From Phocaeicola sartorii JCM 17136 = DSM 21941 (GTDB lineage Bacteria > Bacteroidota > Bacteroidia > Bacteroidales > Bacteroidaceae), in the NCBI RefSeq assembly GCF_000614185.1, contig NZ_BAKM01000002.1, positions 172,350-236,349 on the forward strand: a stretch of DNA of 64,000 nucleotides, written 5' to 3'. The notes under the pieces were generated by a model. It saw nothing but the letters and a program-made list of their open reading frames with translations. It searched no databases and had not been told where the DNA came from. Positions within the stretch are counted from its first letter, which is position 1, and each line of letters begins with the position of its first letter. Position numbers and translations under genes: made by a program. This document shows positions 8,553 through 17,458 of this stretch, one piece after another.

Positions 8553-8581
8553 GTAAGGGCAGGTTCAAAACCCGCCCTTAC
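8553..8581 (-). promoter_or_regulatory. intercistronic hairpin between pflB and pflA
   Basis: GTAAGGGC (8553-8560) pairs with GCCCTTAC (8574-8581), and inner GGTT pairs with AACC. There is no clear T run on the minus strand, so an RNA-processing or 3'-end stabilising stem that lets pflB exceed pflA is more likely than a full terminator. Confidence 0.5.
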
Positions 8582-8600
8582 GATGAATGTATATGGGATG

Positions 8601-10828
8601 TTACATTCTTTCGTGGAAAGAACGGCTGATTACTTCCAGCTGATGTTCACGACTCAATTTGATGAAGTTTACAGCATAACCTGACACACGGATGGTGAGT
8701 TGCGGGTATTTTTCAGGATGTTCCATCGCGTCTTCCAGCATTTCACGGTTCAGCACATTTACATTCAGATGATGTGCTCCTTTGGTGAAATAACCGTCCA
8801 TCATGGTTATCAGATTCTCTATCCGGGTTTCCCGGTCTACTCCTAGTGATTTCGGTACGATAGAGAATGTGTTGCTGATTCCATCCTGAGCATCACGATA
8901 ACGTAGTTTGGCTACAGAACTCAATGAGGCGATGGCGCCGTTCTTGTCACGTCCGTGCATCGGGTTGGCGCCCGGAGCGAAAGCGACCCCTTTGGCACGG
9001 CCGTCAGGAGTGGCGCCTGTTTTCTTGCCGTACATTACATTGGAGGTGATAGTCAGCAGTGACAGGGTAGGACGGGCATTTTTGTATACCGGATGTTTCT
9101 TTAATTCTTCACTGAAGAAATAAACCAAGTCTACTCCTAAATGATCTACACGGTCGTCATCATTACCGAAGCAAGGATATGCATTTTCAATATCAAAGCC
9201 TTCAGTCAAACCTATCTCATTACGTTTGGCACGTACCTTGCCGTATTTGATGGCAGACAATGAGTCAATAGCGATGGACAGACCGGCTACACCGTATGCC
9301 AGGTTGATACGCGGGTTGGTGTCAATGAATGCCATTTGGGCCTTTTCATAATAGTACTTGTCATGCATATAATGAATGATGTTCATCGCATCATTGTATA
9401 CACGTGCAATTTGCATCAGTACTTTCTTATAGTTGGACCATACTTCTTCAAAGTTCAGCAAATCCCCTGTCAAGACAGGAATATCTTTCACCATTACAGT
9501 TCCTGTATTTTCGCAACGTCCGCCATTAATAGCCAGCAGTAGCGCCTTGGCCAGATTACAGCGTGCTCCGAAGAATTGGATTTGTTTGCCGATAGCTTGG
9601 TAAGATACGCAGCAGGCAATACCATAATCGTCACAATTACGTACTTCGCGCATCAGTGTATCATTTTCGTACTGTATGGAAGAAGTGTCAATTGAAACCT
9701 GTGCACAGAATTCCTTGAAACCCTCCGGTAGTTCCGGACTCCACAGTACAGTCATGTTAGGCTCGGGTGACGGGCCCAGATTGTACAGTGTCTGTAAGAA
9801 ACGGAAAGAAGTCTTTGTTACTTTGGTGCGTCCGTCGTTGAAGCGTCCGCCGATAGATTCGGTCACCCAGGTTGGGTCACCTGCAAAGATGTCATTGTAT
9901 GACTGCATACGCAGATGACGGACCATACGCAACTTGATGATGAACTGGTCAACTAATTCCTGAGCGAATGATTCGTCTATTTTACCGTGGTCCAGATCAT
10001 ACTGGATATAAATATCCAGAAATGAAGATACGTTACCCAATGACATGGCTGCTCCGTCTTGTTCTTTCACAGCAGCAAGATATGCCATATAAACCCATTG
10101 AACCGCTTCTTGTGCATTGGTAGCGGGACGGCTCAGGTTGAGTCCATAATATTCCCCCATCACTTTTATTTCCTTCAGCGCCTTGATTTGTTCGGCCACT
10201 TCCTCACGCAGGCGGATATGGGCATCAGTCATCGGACTGGTGATATTGCGCAAATCTTCTTGTTTTGCTTCAATCAGCCGGTCAATACCATACAGTGCCA
10301 GACGGCGGTAGTCACCGATGATGCGTCCGCGTGCATAGTTGTCGGGCAGGCCGGTCAGGAAACCGAGAGAACGGAAAGAGCGGATTTCTTCGGTATAAGC
10401 ATCGAATACACCGTCATTATGGGTCTTGCGATAATGGGTGAAGATATCCTTTACTTTTTCATCTACTTCCACACCGTTTTCATGGCAGGCTTTTTCTACC
10501 ACCTTGATACCACCGTATGGCTTGATGGCACGACGCAGAAGCTCGTCCGTCTGAAGACCTACAATCAGTTCGTTTTCACGGTCAATGTATCCTGCTTTAT
10601 GTGAGGTGATGGTAGATACTGTTACATTATCAAGGGAACGAACTCCGTTATTGGCACGTTCTTCTTCCAGTGCCTTGAGGCATTCGTTCCACACTTTTTT
10701 AGTTCGCTCTGTGGGGCCTGCCAGGAATGAGGCATCGCCTCATAAGGGGTAATGTTGGTCTGTACGAAGTCTGAAACATTGATTTCCTTACTCCACAATC
10801 CATCCTTAAAAACTTTGTTCATTTCCAT
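8601..10828 (-). CDS. pflB: formate C-acetyltransferase (pyruvate formate-lyase), frame interrupted
   Basis: Cytoplasmic glycyl-radical enzyme that turns pyruvate and CoA into acetyl-CoA and formate during anaerobic growth. The active-site Cys-Cys pair is in [12 protein letters not shown]. The glycyl radical motif [10 protein letters not shown] is 26 residues from the C-terminus, about Gly717. The frame breaks at 10738-10739: the coding strand has GAGG before CGATGCC where GAGGG is needed, which would read [19 protein letters not shown]. The corrected length is 742 aa, normal for PflB. As this is a core fermentation gene, the break is most likely a sequencing error. Its promoter carries the operator shared with the hemerythrin-like gene and small RNA 2. 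Confidence 0.95.
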
Positions 10829-10858
10829 ACTGTTATTCCATTAAGAGATTTAGGGCTG

Positions 10859-10866
10859 CAAAGGTA
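10859..10866 (-). promoter_or_regulatory. -7 box of pflB
   Basis: CAAAGGTA on the plus strand is TACCTTTG on the coding strand. It predicts a leader of about 26 nt to the pflB ATG at 10828. No good -33 box is seen, which fits activator dependence. Confidence 0.65.
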
Positions 10867-10888
10867 GTCCTTTTTTGCGAGCTATGCA

Positions 10889-10904
10889 TCACTATTAGTA
10901 GGTA
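10889..10904 (-). promoter_or_regulatory. TACCT-N6-AGTGA operator of pflB
   Basis: The coding strand reads TACCTACTAATAGTGA, centred 37.5 nt before the end of the -7 box, one base from the spacing at the hemerythrin and small RNA 2 promoters. Confidence 0.65.
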
Positions 10905-11021
10905 TAATGCGAATACTTGTGCATTTTTAAGTATAAAGTGGTCAATAAATGAAAAAATAAGGGGACTTTATTACTATGCGTCTACTTTAGGACAGTTCCG
11001 ATTGTTGTTCCATTTTAAATT

Positions 11022-11060
11022 AAATAAAGCTAATTGATTATCAATAAATCAATTAGCTTT
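11022..11060 (-). terminator. terminator of tRNA-Glu
   Basis: Fourteen-base arms AAAGCTAATTGATT (11026-11039) and AATCAATTAGCTTT (11047-11060), then a T-rich tail on the minus strand. Confidence 0.75.
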
Positions 11061-11065
11061 TAAAG

Positions 11066-11138
11066 TAGCGGAACCGGGAATCGAACCCGAGTTTCAGCCG
11101 TGAGAGGGCCGCGTCCTAGGCCACTAGACGATACCGCC
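11066..11138 (-). tRNA. tRNA-Glu(CTC)
   Basis: The coding strand has the glutamate pattern TCGTCTAGTGGCCTAGGAC in the D region, anticodon loop CTCTCAC (anticodon CTC) and T-loop GGTTCGATTCC. In my fold the acceptor stem has a G-T at 1:72 and a T-T at 6:67, which is unusual and may be a base error. CCA is not encoded. Confidence 0.85.
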
Positions 11139-11173
11139 ATCAGTTGGTCTCAACTTCTTTTCTTAAGACGCTG

Positions 11174-11204
11174 CAAAGTTAGAAGTTTGTTTTTAATCTA
11201 CAAA
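11174..11204 (-). promoter_or_regulatory. tRNA-Glu promoter
   Basis: The minus strand has -33 TTTG (11201-11204), 19-nt spacer and -7 TAACTTTG (11174-11181). Confidence 0.75.
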
Positions 11205-11464
11205 ATAAAAAGTGATTTTTTTTATTCTTTTGCTATAAAATCGGAGTTTGATTTCTATGAAGAAACATCTGTTTATTTTATGTGGTAAGATAATTGAAGA
11301 TCTGAAGAAAACCGGATTGTCTACGGTCTTCCCCGAAAACGAATAGGGAAGTCTTGGATTTTAATCTCCGGTGAAAATAGGGGAATATAGATGTAAACGT
11401 GATTCCTAGGGAATAATGACGGCCCGGAATGGTAAGGCTGATCCAAAACTATTGAAAAAGAGGG

Positions 11465-11502
11465 ATAAAAAATAAGTCGTAAAATAATTTTTACGACTTA
11501 TT
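11465..11502 (-). terminator. terminator of tRNA-Ser
   Basis: Thirteen-base perfect arms, 11471-11483 and 11490-11502, followed by six T on the minus strand. Confidence 0.85.
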
Positions 11503-11504
11503 CG

Positions 11505-11590
11505 CGGAAGCTGGGGGATTCGAACCCCGGTACGGTTACCCGTACGTCAGTTTAGCAAACTGGTGGTTTCAGCCACTCACCCAAACTTCC
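11505..11590 (-). tRNA. tRNA-Ser(GCT)
   Basis: 86-nt class II tRNA with a long variable arm (GACGTACGGGTAACCGTACC). The anticodon loop within CAGTTTGCTAAACTG gives GCT. The acceptor stem GGAAGTT/AGCTTCC pairs fully with one T-G. CCA is not encoded. Confidence 0.92.
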
Positions 11591-11624
11591 TTTCTTTTAG
11601 AAGCGTTATCTCTCAAACGCGGTG

Positions 11625-11656
11625 CAAAGATAAAGGGATAAATTGAATTGTGCAAA
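11625..11656 (-). promoter_or_regulatory. tRNA-Ser promoter
   Basis: The minus strand has -33 TTTG (11653-11656), 20-nt spacer and -7 TATCTTTG (11625-11632). Confidence 0.8.
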
Positions 11657-11732
11657 CCTTTTGCTATCTTTTTTAGATATATTTTTTTAATGAAATAATA
11701 AGATGCTGATAGTGAGGTGCTAATAGTTGAAA

Positions 11733-12827
11733 TTAATATTTCTCCCAAAAATCCAAACATTCTTTAGCTACCTTTATTGGACAATGGTGCTTTTTAATAT
11801 ATTCAATGCTGTCGGCAGATAACTGGTGGATTTTATTCTTGTTGGCTAATAAACTCTCTAGTTTGTTATAAACGTCATTCTCTTCGGGACGTACATTGAT
11901 GATAGGACGGAGCTTGTTTTCGCCTAACAGGTTATAGTATTCTTCTTCCGCGCCTCCCACAACAACAATTCCTTTGCTCATGGCATATAATGCATTTAAT
12001 CCTGGAGAATAAGAGTAAAGTTGGTCTAACATCACATCGCATCCGTCCATAAAATATTCACATTCATCATACGAGGGGGAGACTGTTTGTTTAATTTCGC
12101 ATGCTGATGGATGTCTGTAATATAATTTATAGAGGGCGCTATAGAGTTCGTCTTTGCCCTTCCACTCTTCACGATGATGTTTTAGGTTGATATAGAATTT
12201 CACTTTTTCTGTTTTTTTAGAAGGGGGATGTGGATGGGGGAATGATTCTATCGGGAAAGGAATGTATTTTGTTTTTCCGGAGAAATAGGGCAGATAGGCT
12301 AAATAGGATTCATAAAGGCTGGTGATGATTCCATTGCAATTGTTCGCAATAATGCGGTTTAATTTTCCTCTGAATCCATGCATCCAATTTATGATTGTCA
12401 TTTTGTTGTCGATGGTATCCCGAAAAATACCATTGGCATAAAAATCACTGTATCGGAGGGTGTTTTTGTTCAAGCACATGTAAATCCAGTAAAAGTCATA
12501 TTCAAATCCTCCTAAGAATATCTTCTTGTTATTCTTTTTGAGATATTGGAATACATACTGGAGTAGCTCGGGTTTTAATTCTAAAAAGTAGGGATTGACA
12601 AGTTGTACTACATCATATCCTTTGAGTTGGGGAAGGGCTTTCAGTAAATTGAAAGTGTTTTTAAGAATTCCCCAACGGATTGATGATTGATTTGGGCAGA
12701 GATTGTCAGAGGTGTCCAGCCATAAATTGCTATGGGATAATACATCAACTCTATGCCCTATAATTCTTAGGGCTTTTGCCAAAGTCCAATGTACATTGCT
12801 ATACTCTCCTATTAATAAGATTTTCAT
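11733..12827 (-). CDS. glycosyltransferase-like protein (GT-B type)
   Basis: Predicted 364-aa cytoplasmic sugar transferase. The N-terminus MKILLIGEYSNVHWTLAKAL is typical of GT-B enzymes. The C-terminal half has a family-4-like donor-binding region: DVMLDQLYSYSPGLNALYAMSKG followed by VVVGGAEEEYY. The donor and acceptor are unknown. The gene stands alone between tRNA-Ser and tRNA-Cys and is visibly more AT-rich than its neighbours, with long A and T runs. This hints at acquisition at a tRNA site, though I found no integrase or att repeat. Confidence 0.75.
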   Translation of the reverse strand: MKILLIGEYSNVHWTLAKALRIIGHRVDVLSHSNLWLDTSDNLCPNQSSIRWGILKNTFNLLKALPQLKGYDVVQLVNPYFLELKPELLQYVFQYLKKNNKKIFLGGFEYDFYWIYMCLNKNTLRYSDFYANGIFRDTIDNKMTIINWMHGFRGKLNRIIANNCNGIITSLYESYLAYLPYFSGKTKYIPFPIESFPHPHPPSKKTEKVKFYINLKHHREEWKGKDELYSALYKLYYRHPSACEIKQTVSPSYDECEYFMDGCDVMLDQLYSYSPGLNALYAMSKGIVVVGGAEEEYYNLLGENKLRPIINVRPEENDVYNKLESLLANKNKIHQLSADSIEYIKKHHCPIKVAKECLDFWEKY

Positions 12828-13003
12828 AGACAGTCAATCATTATTTGATTAAATAGTTTATGCATTGGTAGCAAGTCGTTTTGCTATTCTTGATTTTCTA
12901 TTCAACAAAAAAGTGTATGCTTTAGTTCTGATTATGAGGAGTTTTCGCAATAAAAAGAATTCTTCCCGTTCTTTCACTGCAAAGAACGTAAGTAGTTGAA
13001 AAA

Positions 13004-13036
13004 CAAAAGGATTAGAAATTTTCATTCTAATCCTTT
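13004..13036 (-). terminator. terminator of tRNA-Cys
   Basis: AAAGGATTAGAA pairs with TTCTAATCCTTT (13025-13036), followed by a T-rich tail on the minus strand. Confidence 0.75.
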
Positions 13037-13044
13037 CTTGCTTT

Positions 13045-13119
13045 TGGAGGTTCCTGGCGGATTCGAACCGCCGTACACGGTTTTGCAGACCGCTGACTAA
13101 GCCACTCATCCAAGGAACC
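13045..13119 (-). tRNA. tRNA-Cys(GCA)
   Basis: The acceptor stem GGTTCCT/AGGAACC pairs perfectly. The anticodon loop lies in GCGGTCTGCAAAACCGT (anticodon GCA). The T-loop is GGTTCGAATCC. Unlike the two tRNAs upstream, the 3' TCCA is encoded. Confidence 0.93.
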
Positions 13120-13155
13120 TTGTCATTAACAATCTTTGTTTCTCGATTGCGGTTG

Positions 13156-13186
13156 CAAAGGTACAACATTTTTTTTAATCTGCAAA
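13156..13186 (-). promoter_or_regulatory. tRNA-Cys promoter
   Basis: The minus strand has -33 TTTG (13183-13186), 19-nt spacer and -7 TACCTTTG (13156-13163). It lies just beyond the stop of the FeoB-associated gene. Confidence 0.75.
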
Positions 13187-13193
13187 TATTCTG

Positions 13194-13397
13194 CTAATTT
13201 TTTCGTCCTTTCTCTGCACTTTTTTCGTAATCACATTTTTGTTTGTTGCGCATGGACTTTATGGCACAGTCCGAACTACAGCACTCACATGGATTGCTAT
13301 TACTCTTTATGCGTTTGAAATACAGAAAGATACGTATGCCTGTCCATATCGTGCAGAGGCATACGATTGCAATGACTATGATTTGTTGTAATTCCAT
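13194..13397 (-). CDS. FeoB-associated Cys-rich membrane protein
   Basis: A 67-aa protein with one N-terminal membrane helix (IIVIAIVCLCTIWTGIRIFL) and a short cytoplasmic cysteine cluster, CECCSSDC. Small Cys-rich proteins of this design are often encoded directly after feoB, as here 34 nt downstream. They are thought to assist ferrous iron transport, but the biochemical role is unknown. Confidence 0.8.
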   Translation of the reverse strand: MELQQIIVIAIVCLCTIWTGIRIFLYFKRIKSNSNPCECCSSDCAIKSMRNKQKCDYEKSAEKGRKN

Positions 13398-13431
13398 ACT
13401 TGATAAACAAATAATTTGAGGTTTAGGTTTA

Positions 13432-15899
13432 TTAAACGATAAAATTTCCTATTTGGAATACGGCAAATGCAACCAACCATGCCACTCCGGTGGTGTATCC
13501 TGCAGTGAATATAGCCCATTTCCAGCTGCCGGATTCTTGCTTGATTGCTGCAAAAGTGGCGATACAGGGGAAATAAATCAATACGAACAGCATATATGCT
13601 AATGCAACCAGCGGAGTAATGGGGATACGGTCGGAAAGATTCACATTTTCCATATCTCCCTCATTGGTGTATAAAACCCCCAGTGTGCTTACTACCAATT
13701 CCTTGGCGCCTACACCTGAAATAAGTCCGATTCCTAACTTCCAGTCAAATCCTAGCGGTTTGATAACAGGCTCTATTGCTTTGCCTATTTGTCCGATATA
13801 TGAATTCTCTTGTTGTTCGGCCGCGCTTTCATACGCATCATGCTGCGGATAATACCCTAGAAACCAGATGATAATTGAGGCAATCATGATAATACCTCCC
13901 ATCTTTTTCAGATATTGTGCTCCTTTTTCCCATGTATGGCGCATGATACTTTTAGAGGTAGGCATGCGATAGGGGGGAAGCTCCATCACAAATGGAGAAT
14001 CTTCTCCTTTCACCAGAAATTTACTGAAAATGCGGGCCATTACTACTGCCAATAAAATGCCTGCCGTATAGATACAAAGCAGCATAAAGCTGGCGTAGTT
14101 AGGAAAGAAAGCACCTATCATCACTAAATATATGGGAAGACGCGCGCTACAGGACATTAAGGGATTCACCAACATGGTGATTAGTCTGGACTTTCGGTCT
14201 TCTATGGTACGTGTCGCCATTATGGCAGGTACATTACAACCGAATCCCATGATCAGCGGGATAAAGGACTTGCCATGCAGTCCCATCCGATGCATTATTT
14301 TATCCATGATAAATGCGGCGCGTGCCATATATCCCGAATCCTCCAGTATAGAGATGAAAAAGTATAATAGGAGGATATTGGGTAAGAAAACGATGACACC
14401 GCCCACTCCACCGATAATGCCATCTATCAGTAAGTCTTTCAAAGGGCCTTCGGCCATGTTGTTTCGTATCAGGTTGCCCAATTGGTCTACCAGCCATTCA
14501 ATACCTTGCATGGGATAGTCGCCCAATACAAAAGTTCCCTCAAACATGATGTAAAGGAACAGGAAGAAAATAGGATATCCCCAAATGCGATGTGTCACAA
14601 TACTGTCTATCACGCGGGTAGTCTGTTCTTTTTCCAAATGATTGTCGGTGAATGTTTCTTTCAAAGCTCCGGTGATGAAACCATATTTAGCATCCGTGAT
14701 AGCTTGCTCGCTGTCTTCGTTCATTACTTTGCGGATACGTAGTGCTTCTTTGTTGCGTATCGCTATAATTTCTTTGCCGTTGGGCAGTGTGGAGATGAAG
14801 TTTTCTATTTCCTTGTCGTTTTCCAATAATTTGATGGATAGGAAGCGGGTGGAATATTTATGGCGTATGCTTTCGTTTTGGCTGATTGCTTTTTTGACTT
14901 CTTCGATACTGCGCTCCAGTTCTGGCCCATGGTTGATATGAATATGGCGCATATATCCGCGTGGACGGGCCTCTTCCTCTTCTTTATGACTCCCGAATTC
15001 GTGGTCGGTACGTAGGTTTTGTGCCAGTCTCTCAGCTCTTCCAGAATTTCAGAGCGTATTTCGCCTTTTTGTGACAGGAAATCCCCTCCCTCGTAAATGC
15101 CGATGATCACATGGAACAGTTTGTCTATGCCTTCCCCCCGGCGGCAGACGGTAGGTACCATCGGTACTCCGGTCAGCTGGCTTAGTTTGGTGTAATCCAA
15201 TTTATTTCCGCTGGCTTCCAGTTCATCGTACATATTCAGCGCGATGACCATACGCACATTCATGTCAATCAATTGAGTGGTAAGATAGAGATTGCGTTCC
15301 AGGTTAGAAGAGTCTGCCACGTTGATAATCACATCCGGAGTTTCTTCAATGATATGCTTGCGTACATAAAGTTCTTCCGGAGTATAAGCTGAAAGAGAAT
15401 AAGTGCCGGGTAAATCTACAATACGGAAATGATAACCCTGGAAGTCGAAAAAACCTTCTTTGGCATCTACCGTCACACCGCTGTAGTTCCCTACATGTTC
15501 GTGGGCGCCGGATGCGATGTTGAATAGCGAAGTCTTTCCACAATTGGGATTCCCTACCAAGGCTACATTGATTGTACGGCGTTTACCTTTTGCCAGTGCC
15601 ACCAGTTCCGATTCGGGCACAGGCACATCTTCTGTTATGGAACCATGGTAAGGGTTTTGCATCGTGCGTGCTTCCTGCTCGCTTACCACCTCAATCATAT
15701 CTGCCTCTTGTCTTCGGAGGGAGATCTCGTAACCCAGTAGTCTGTATTTTATAGGATCTTTCAAGGGAGCGTTCAGGATTACCTCTACGGTCTTTCCTTT
15801 GATAAAACCCATCTCAACGATGCGCTTGCGGAAACCACCGTGACCTAAAACCTTGACTATTACGCCTTTCTCTCCTGTATTTAATTCGGATAAACGCAT
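13432..15899 (-). CDS. feoB: fused FeoA-FeoB ferrous iron transporter, frame interrupted
   Basis: Inner-membrane Fe(II) transporter. Residues 1-75 form a FeoA (SH3-like) domain. A linker follows, then the FeoB GTPase domain with G1 GNPNCGKTSLFN, G3 DLPG, and G4 NMYD. The C-terminal half is the membrane channel with Gate motifs (IPLIMGFGCNVPAI, SCSARLPIY). The frame breaks at 15017-15020, where a run of four A on the coding strand should be five. The corrected text reads WHKNLRTDHEFG and the length is 822 aa, normal for fused Bacteroides FeoAB. A consensus promoter lies at 15918-15949. Fur-type control is likely by family, but I cannot point to a box. Confidence 0.93.
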
Positions 15900-15917
15900 T
15901 TTATTTTAAATTTTCCG

Positions 15918-15949
15918 CAAAGATAAGTTATTACTTAGAAGTATGCAAA
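15918..15949 (-). promoter_or_regulatory. feoAB promoter
   Basis: The minus strand has -33 TTTG (15946-15949), 20-nt spacer and -7 TATCTTTG (15918-15925). It diverges from the tilS promoter. Confidence 0.8.
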
Positions 15950-15983
15950 CTATTTAGATTGTTTTTAAATAAAGAACGGGCGC

Positions 15984-16015
15984 TTTGTTTTTGTCTTGCA
16001 GAACCCTTATCTTTG
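15984..16015 (+). promoter_or_regulatory. tilS promoter
   Basis: -33 TTTG (15984-15987), 20-nt spacer, -7 TATCTTTG (16008-16015). The ATG at 16020 is 5 nt past the box, which predicts a leaderless transcript. Confidence 0.75.
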
Positions 16016-16019
16016 TGCC

Positions 16020-17324
16020 ATGTTTCATTGGAATATTCAGAAGTATATAGAGGAGAGGCAACTTTTCACCTTGCATGACAAGGTATTAGTGGCATTAAGT
16101 GGCGGGGCGGACTCCGTAGCTCTGTTGCGTGTCTTGCTTGTCTTAGGCTATCATTGTGAGGCTGCCCATTGTAATTTTCACCTTCGTGGTGAGGAATCCG
16201 ACCGGGATGAAAGGTTTGTCAATGAGTTGTGTAAGGGGTTGGGAGTGGTTTTGCATGTCACTCATTTTGATACGGCCACTTATGCCTCACAGCATCATGT
16301 CTCTATTGAGATGGCAGCTCGCGAAATGCGCTATGCTTGGTTCGAACAACTGCGTAAGGAGAGGGGGATGGCTGTTATTGCCGTAGCCCATCATCGGGAC
16401 GATAGTGTGGAAACTTTTCTGCTGAACTTGATACGTGGCGCGGGAATCAATGGCTTGAAAGGTATCAGTCCGCATAATGGCTGCATTGTACGGCCTTTGC
16501 TGGAGGTGAGCCGGCTGGATATTTTGGATTACTTGCGTTGTTTGCATCAAGGTTATGTTACAGACAGTACCAATCTGCAAGATGAATATATGCGTAATAA
16601 GATCCGTCTGAATATTCTTCCGATGTTGTGTGAGCTGAATCCTTCTGTCAGTGAAAGTATAGCTGAAACATCCAGACGTCTGACTGACGTTTCCCTTATA
16701 TATAATAAGGAGATAGAGGCGGGAAAAGAACGGGTGATGGAAAAGTCCGGTCATATTCTTATTTCCCGTTTGATGGAAGAGAGTGCTCCGGCGGCTTTGC
16801 TGTTTGAGATTCTTCATCCGTTAGGTTTCAATTCCGTCCAGGTGGGAGATGTATTCCGCAGTTTGTCCGGCCAGTCGGGAAAAAGGTTTGTTTCCGCCGG
16901 ATGGGAGGTGCTGCGTGACAGGACAGAGCTGATTATTCGCAGGAGGAAGTCGGCGGATGAGGAAGCGGAGGAAAATGTACCTCCGTTCCGGCTTGCAATG
17001 GAAACGCGGGAAATAATGCCGGACTTTGTCATTCCAAAGGATAAGGATACGGCCTGTTTGGATGCGGACAAGGTGGAGCAGCCTCTCACGGTGCGTAAAT
17101 GGCGGCAGGGGGATAAGTTTGTTCCTTTTGGCATGAAGGGGAAAAAGAAGGTCAGCGATTATCTGACAGACCGTAAGTTTTCTCTTTTCCAGAAGGAAAA
17201 TCAATACGTGGTTTGCTCTGTCGGCCAGATTGTATGGCTGGTAGGAGAGCGTAGCGATGACCGTTTCCGGGTGACGGAAGATACGAAACGGGTGCTGATT
17301 ATACGGCAGTTACAGGATAAGTAG
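16020..17324 (+). CDS. tilS: tRNA(Ile)-lysidine synthase
   Basis: Essential ATP-dependent enzyme that modifies C34 of tRNA-Ile(CAU) to lysidine so that it reads AUA. The PP-loop motif [12 protein letters not shown] is near residue 30. The family pattern continues with [14 protein letters not shown] and [19 protein letters not shown]. The C-terminal domain contains [20 protein letters not shown]. The start at 16020 gives [16 protein letters not shown], matching relatives. The earlier in-frame ATG at 15996 lies inside the promoter. A long hairpin after the stop ends the unit. Confidence 0.93.
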   Translation: MFHWNIQKYIEERQLFTLHDKVLVALSGGADSVALLRVLLVLGYHCEAAHCNFHLRGEESDRDERFVNELCKGLGVVLHVTHFDTATYASQHHVSIEMAAREMRYAWFEQLRKERGMAVIAVAHHRDDSVETFLLNLIRGAGINGLKGISPHNGCIVRPLLEVSRLDILDYLRCLHQGYVTDSTNLQDEYMRNKIRLNILPMLCELNPSVSESIAETSRRLTDVSLIYNKEIEAGKERVMEKSGHILISRLMEESAPAALLFEILHPLGFNSVQVGDVFRSLSGQSGKRFVSAGWEVLRDRTELIIRRRKSADEEAEENVPPFRLAMETREIMPDFVIPKDKDTACLDADKVEQPLTVRKWRQGDKFVPFGMKGKKKVSDYLTDRKFSLFQKENQYVVCSVGQIVWLVGERSDDRFRVTEDTKRVLIIRQLQDK

Positions 17325-17356
17325 AATTTTTTTCCTTTCCAGGGTTTTCAAAAATG

Positions 17357-17424
17357 CTACATGATTTCTGAAATCTTGTAGCAAAATCCGCGGATCATGC
17401 AACAAGATTTCAGAAATCATGTAG
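17357..17424. repeat. 23-bp perfect inverted repeat, likely bidirectional terminator
   Basis: Arms 17357-17379 and 17402-17424 are perfect reverse complements. The loop contains the palindrome ATCCGCGGAT, partly repeated just downstream as ATTCGCGGAT. It lies between the converging tilS and TPR genes. Its length exceeds a normal terminator. Confidence 0.75.
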
Positions 17425-17458
17425 AGGATTCGCGGATTTTTGGTAGAGCTTTCCAGTA

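Larger units (their letters stand above)
11139..11504. other. intergenic region without a gene
   Basis: Between tRNA-Glu and tRNA-Ser. It holds the tRNA-Glu promoter (11174-11204) and the tRNA-Ser terminator (11471-11502). I see no convincing ORF or RNA in the rest. Confidence 0.7.

Noticed and set aside
10921..10940. Second operator copy 32 bp upstream of the pflB site
   Set aside because: The sequence there (TACTT-N6-GCACA on the coding strand) differs too much from the motif.
12858..13169. 103-aa minus-strand ORF around tRNA-Cys
   Set aside because: It runs through the tRNA and its terminator and has no family features.
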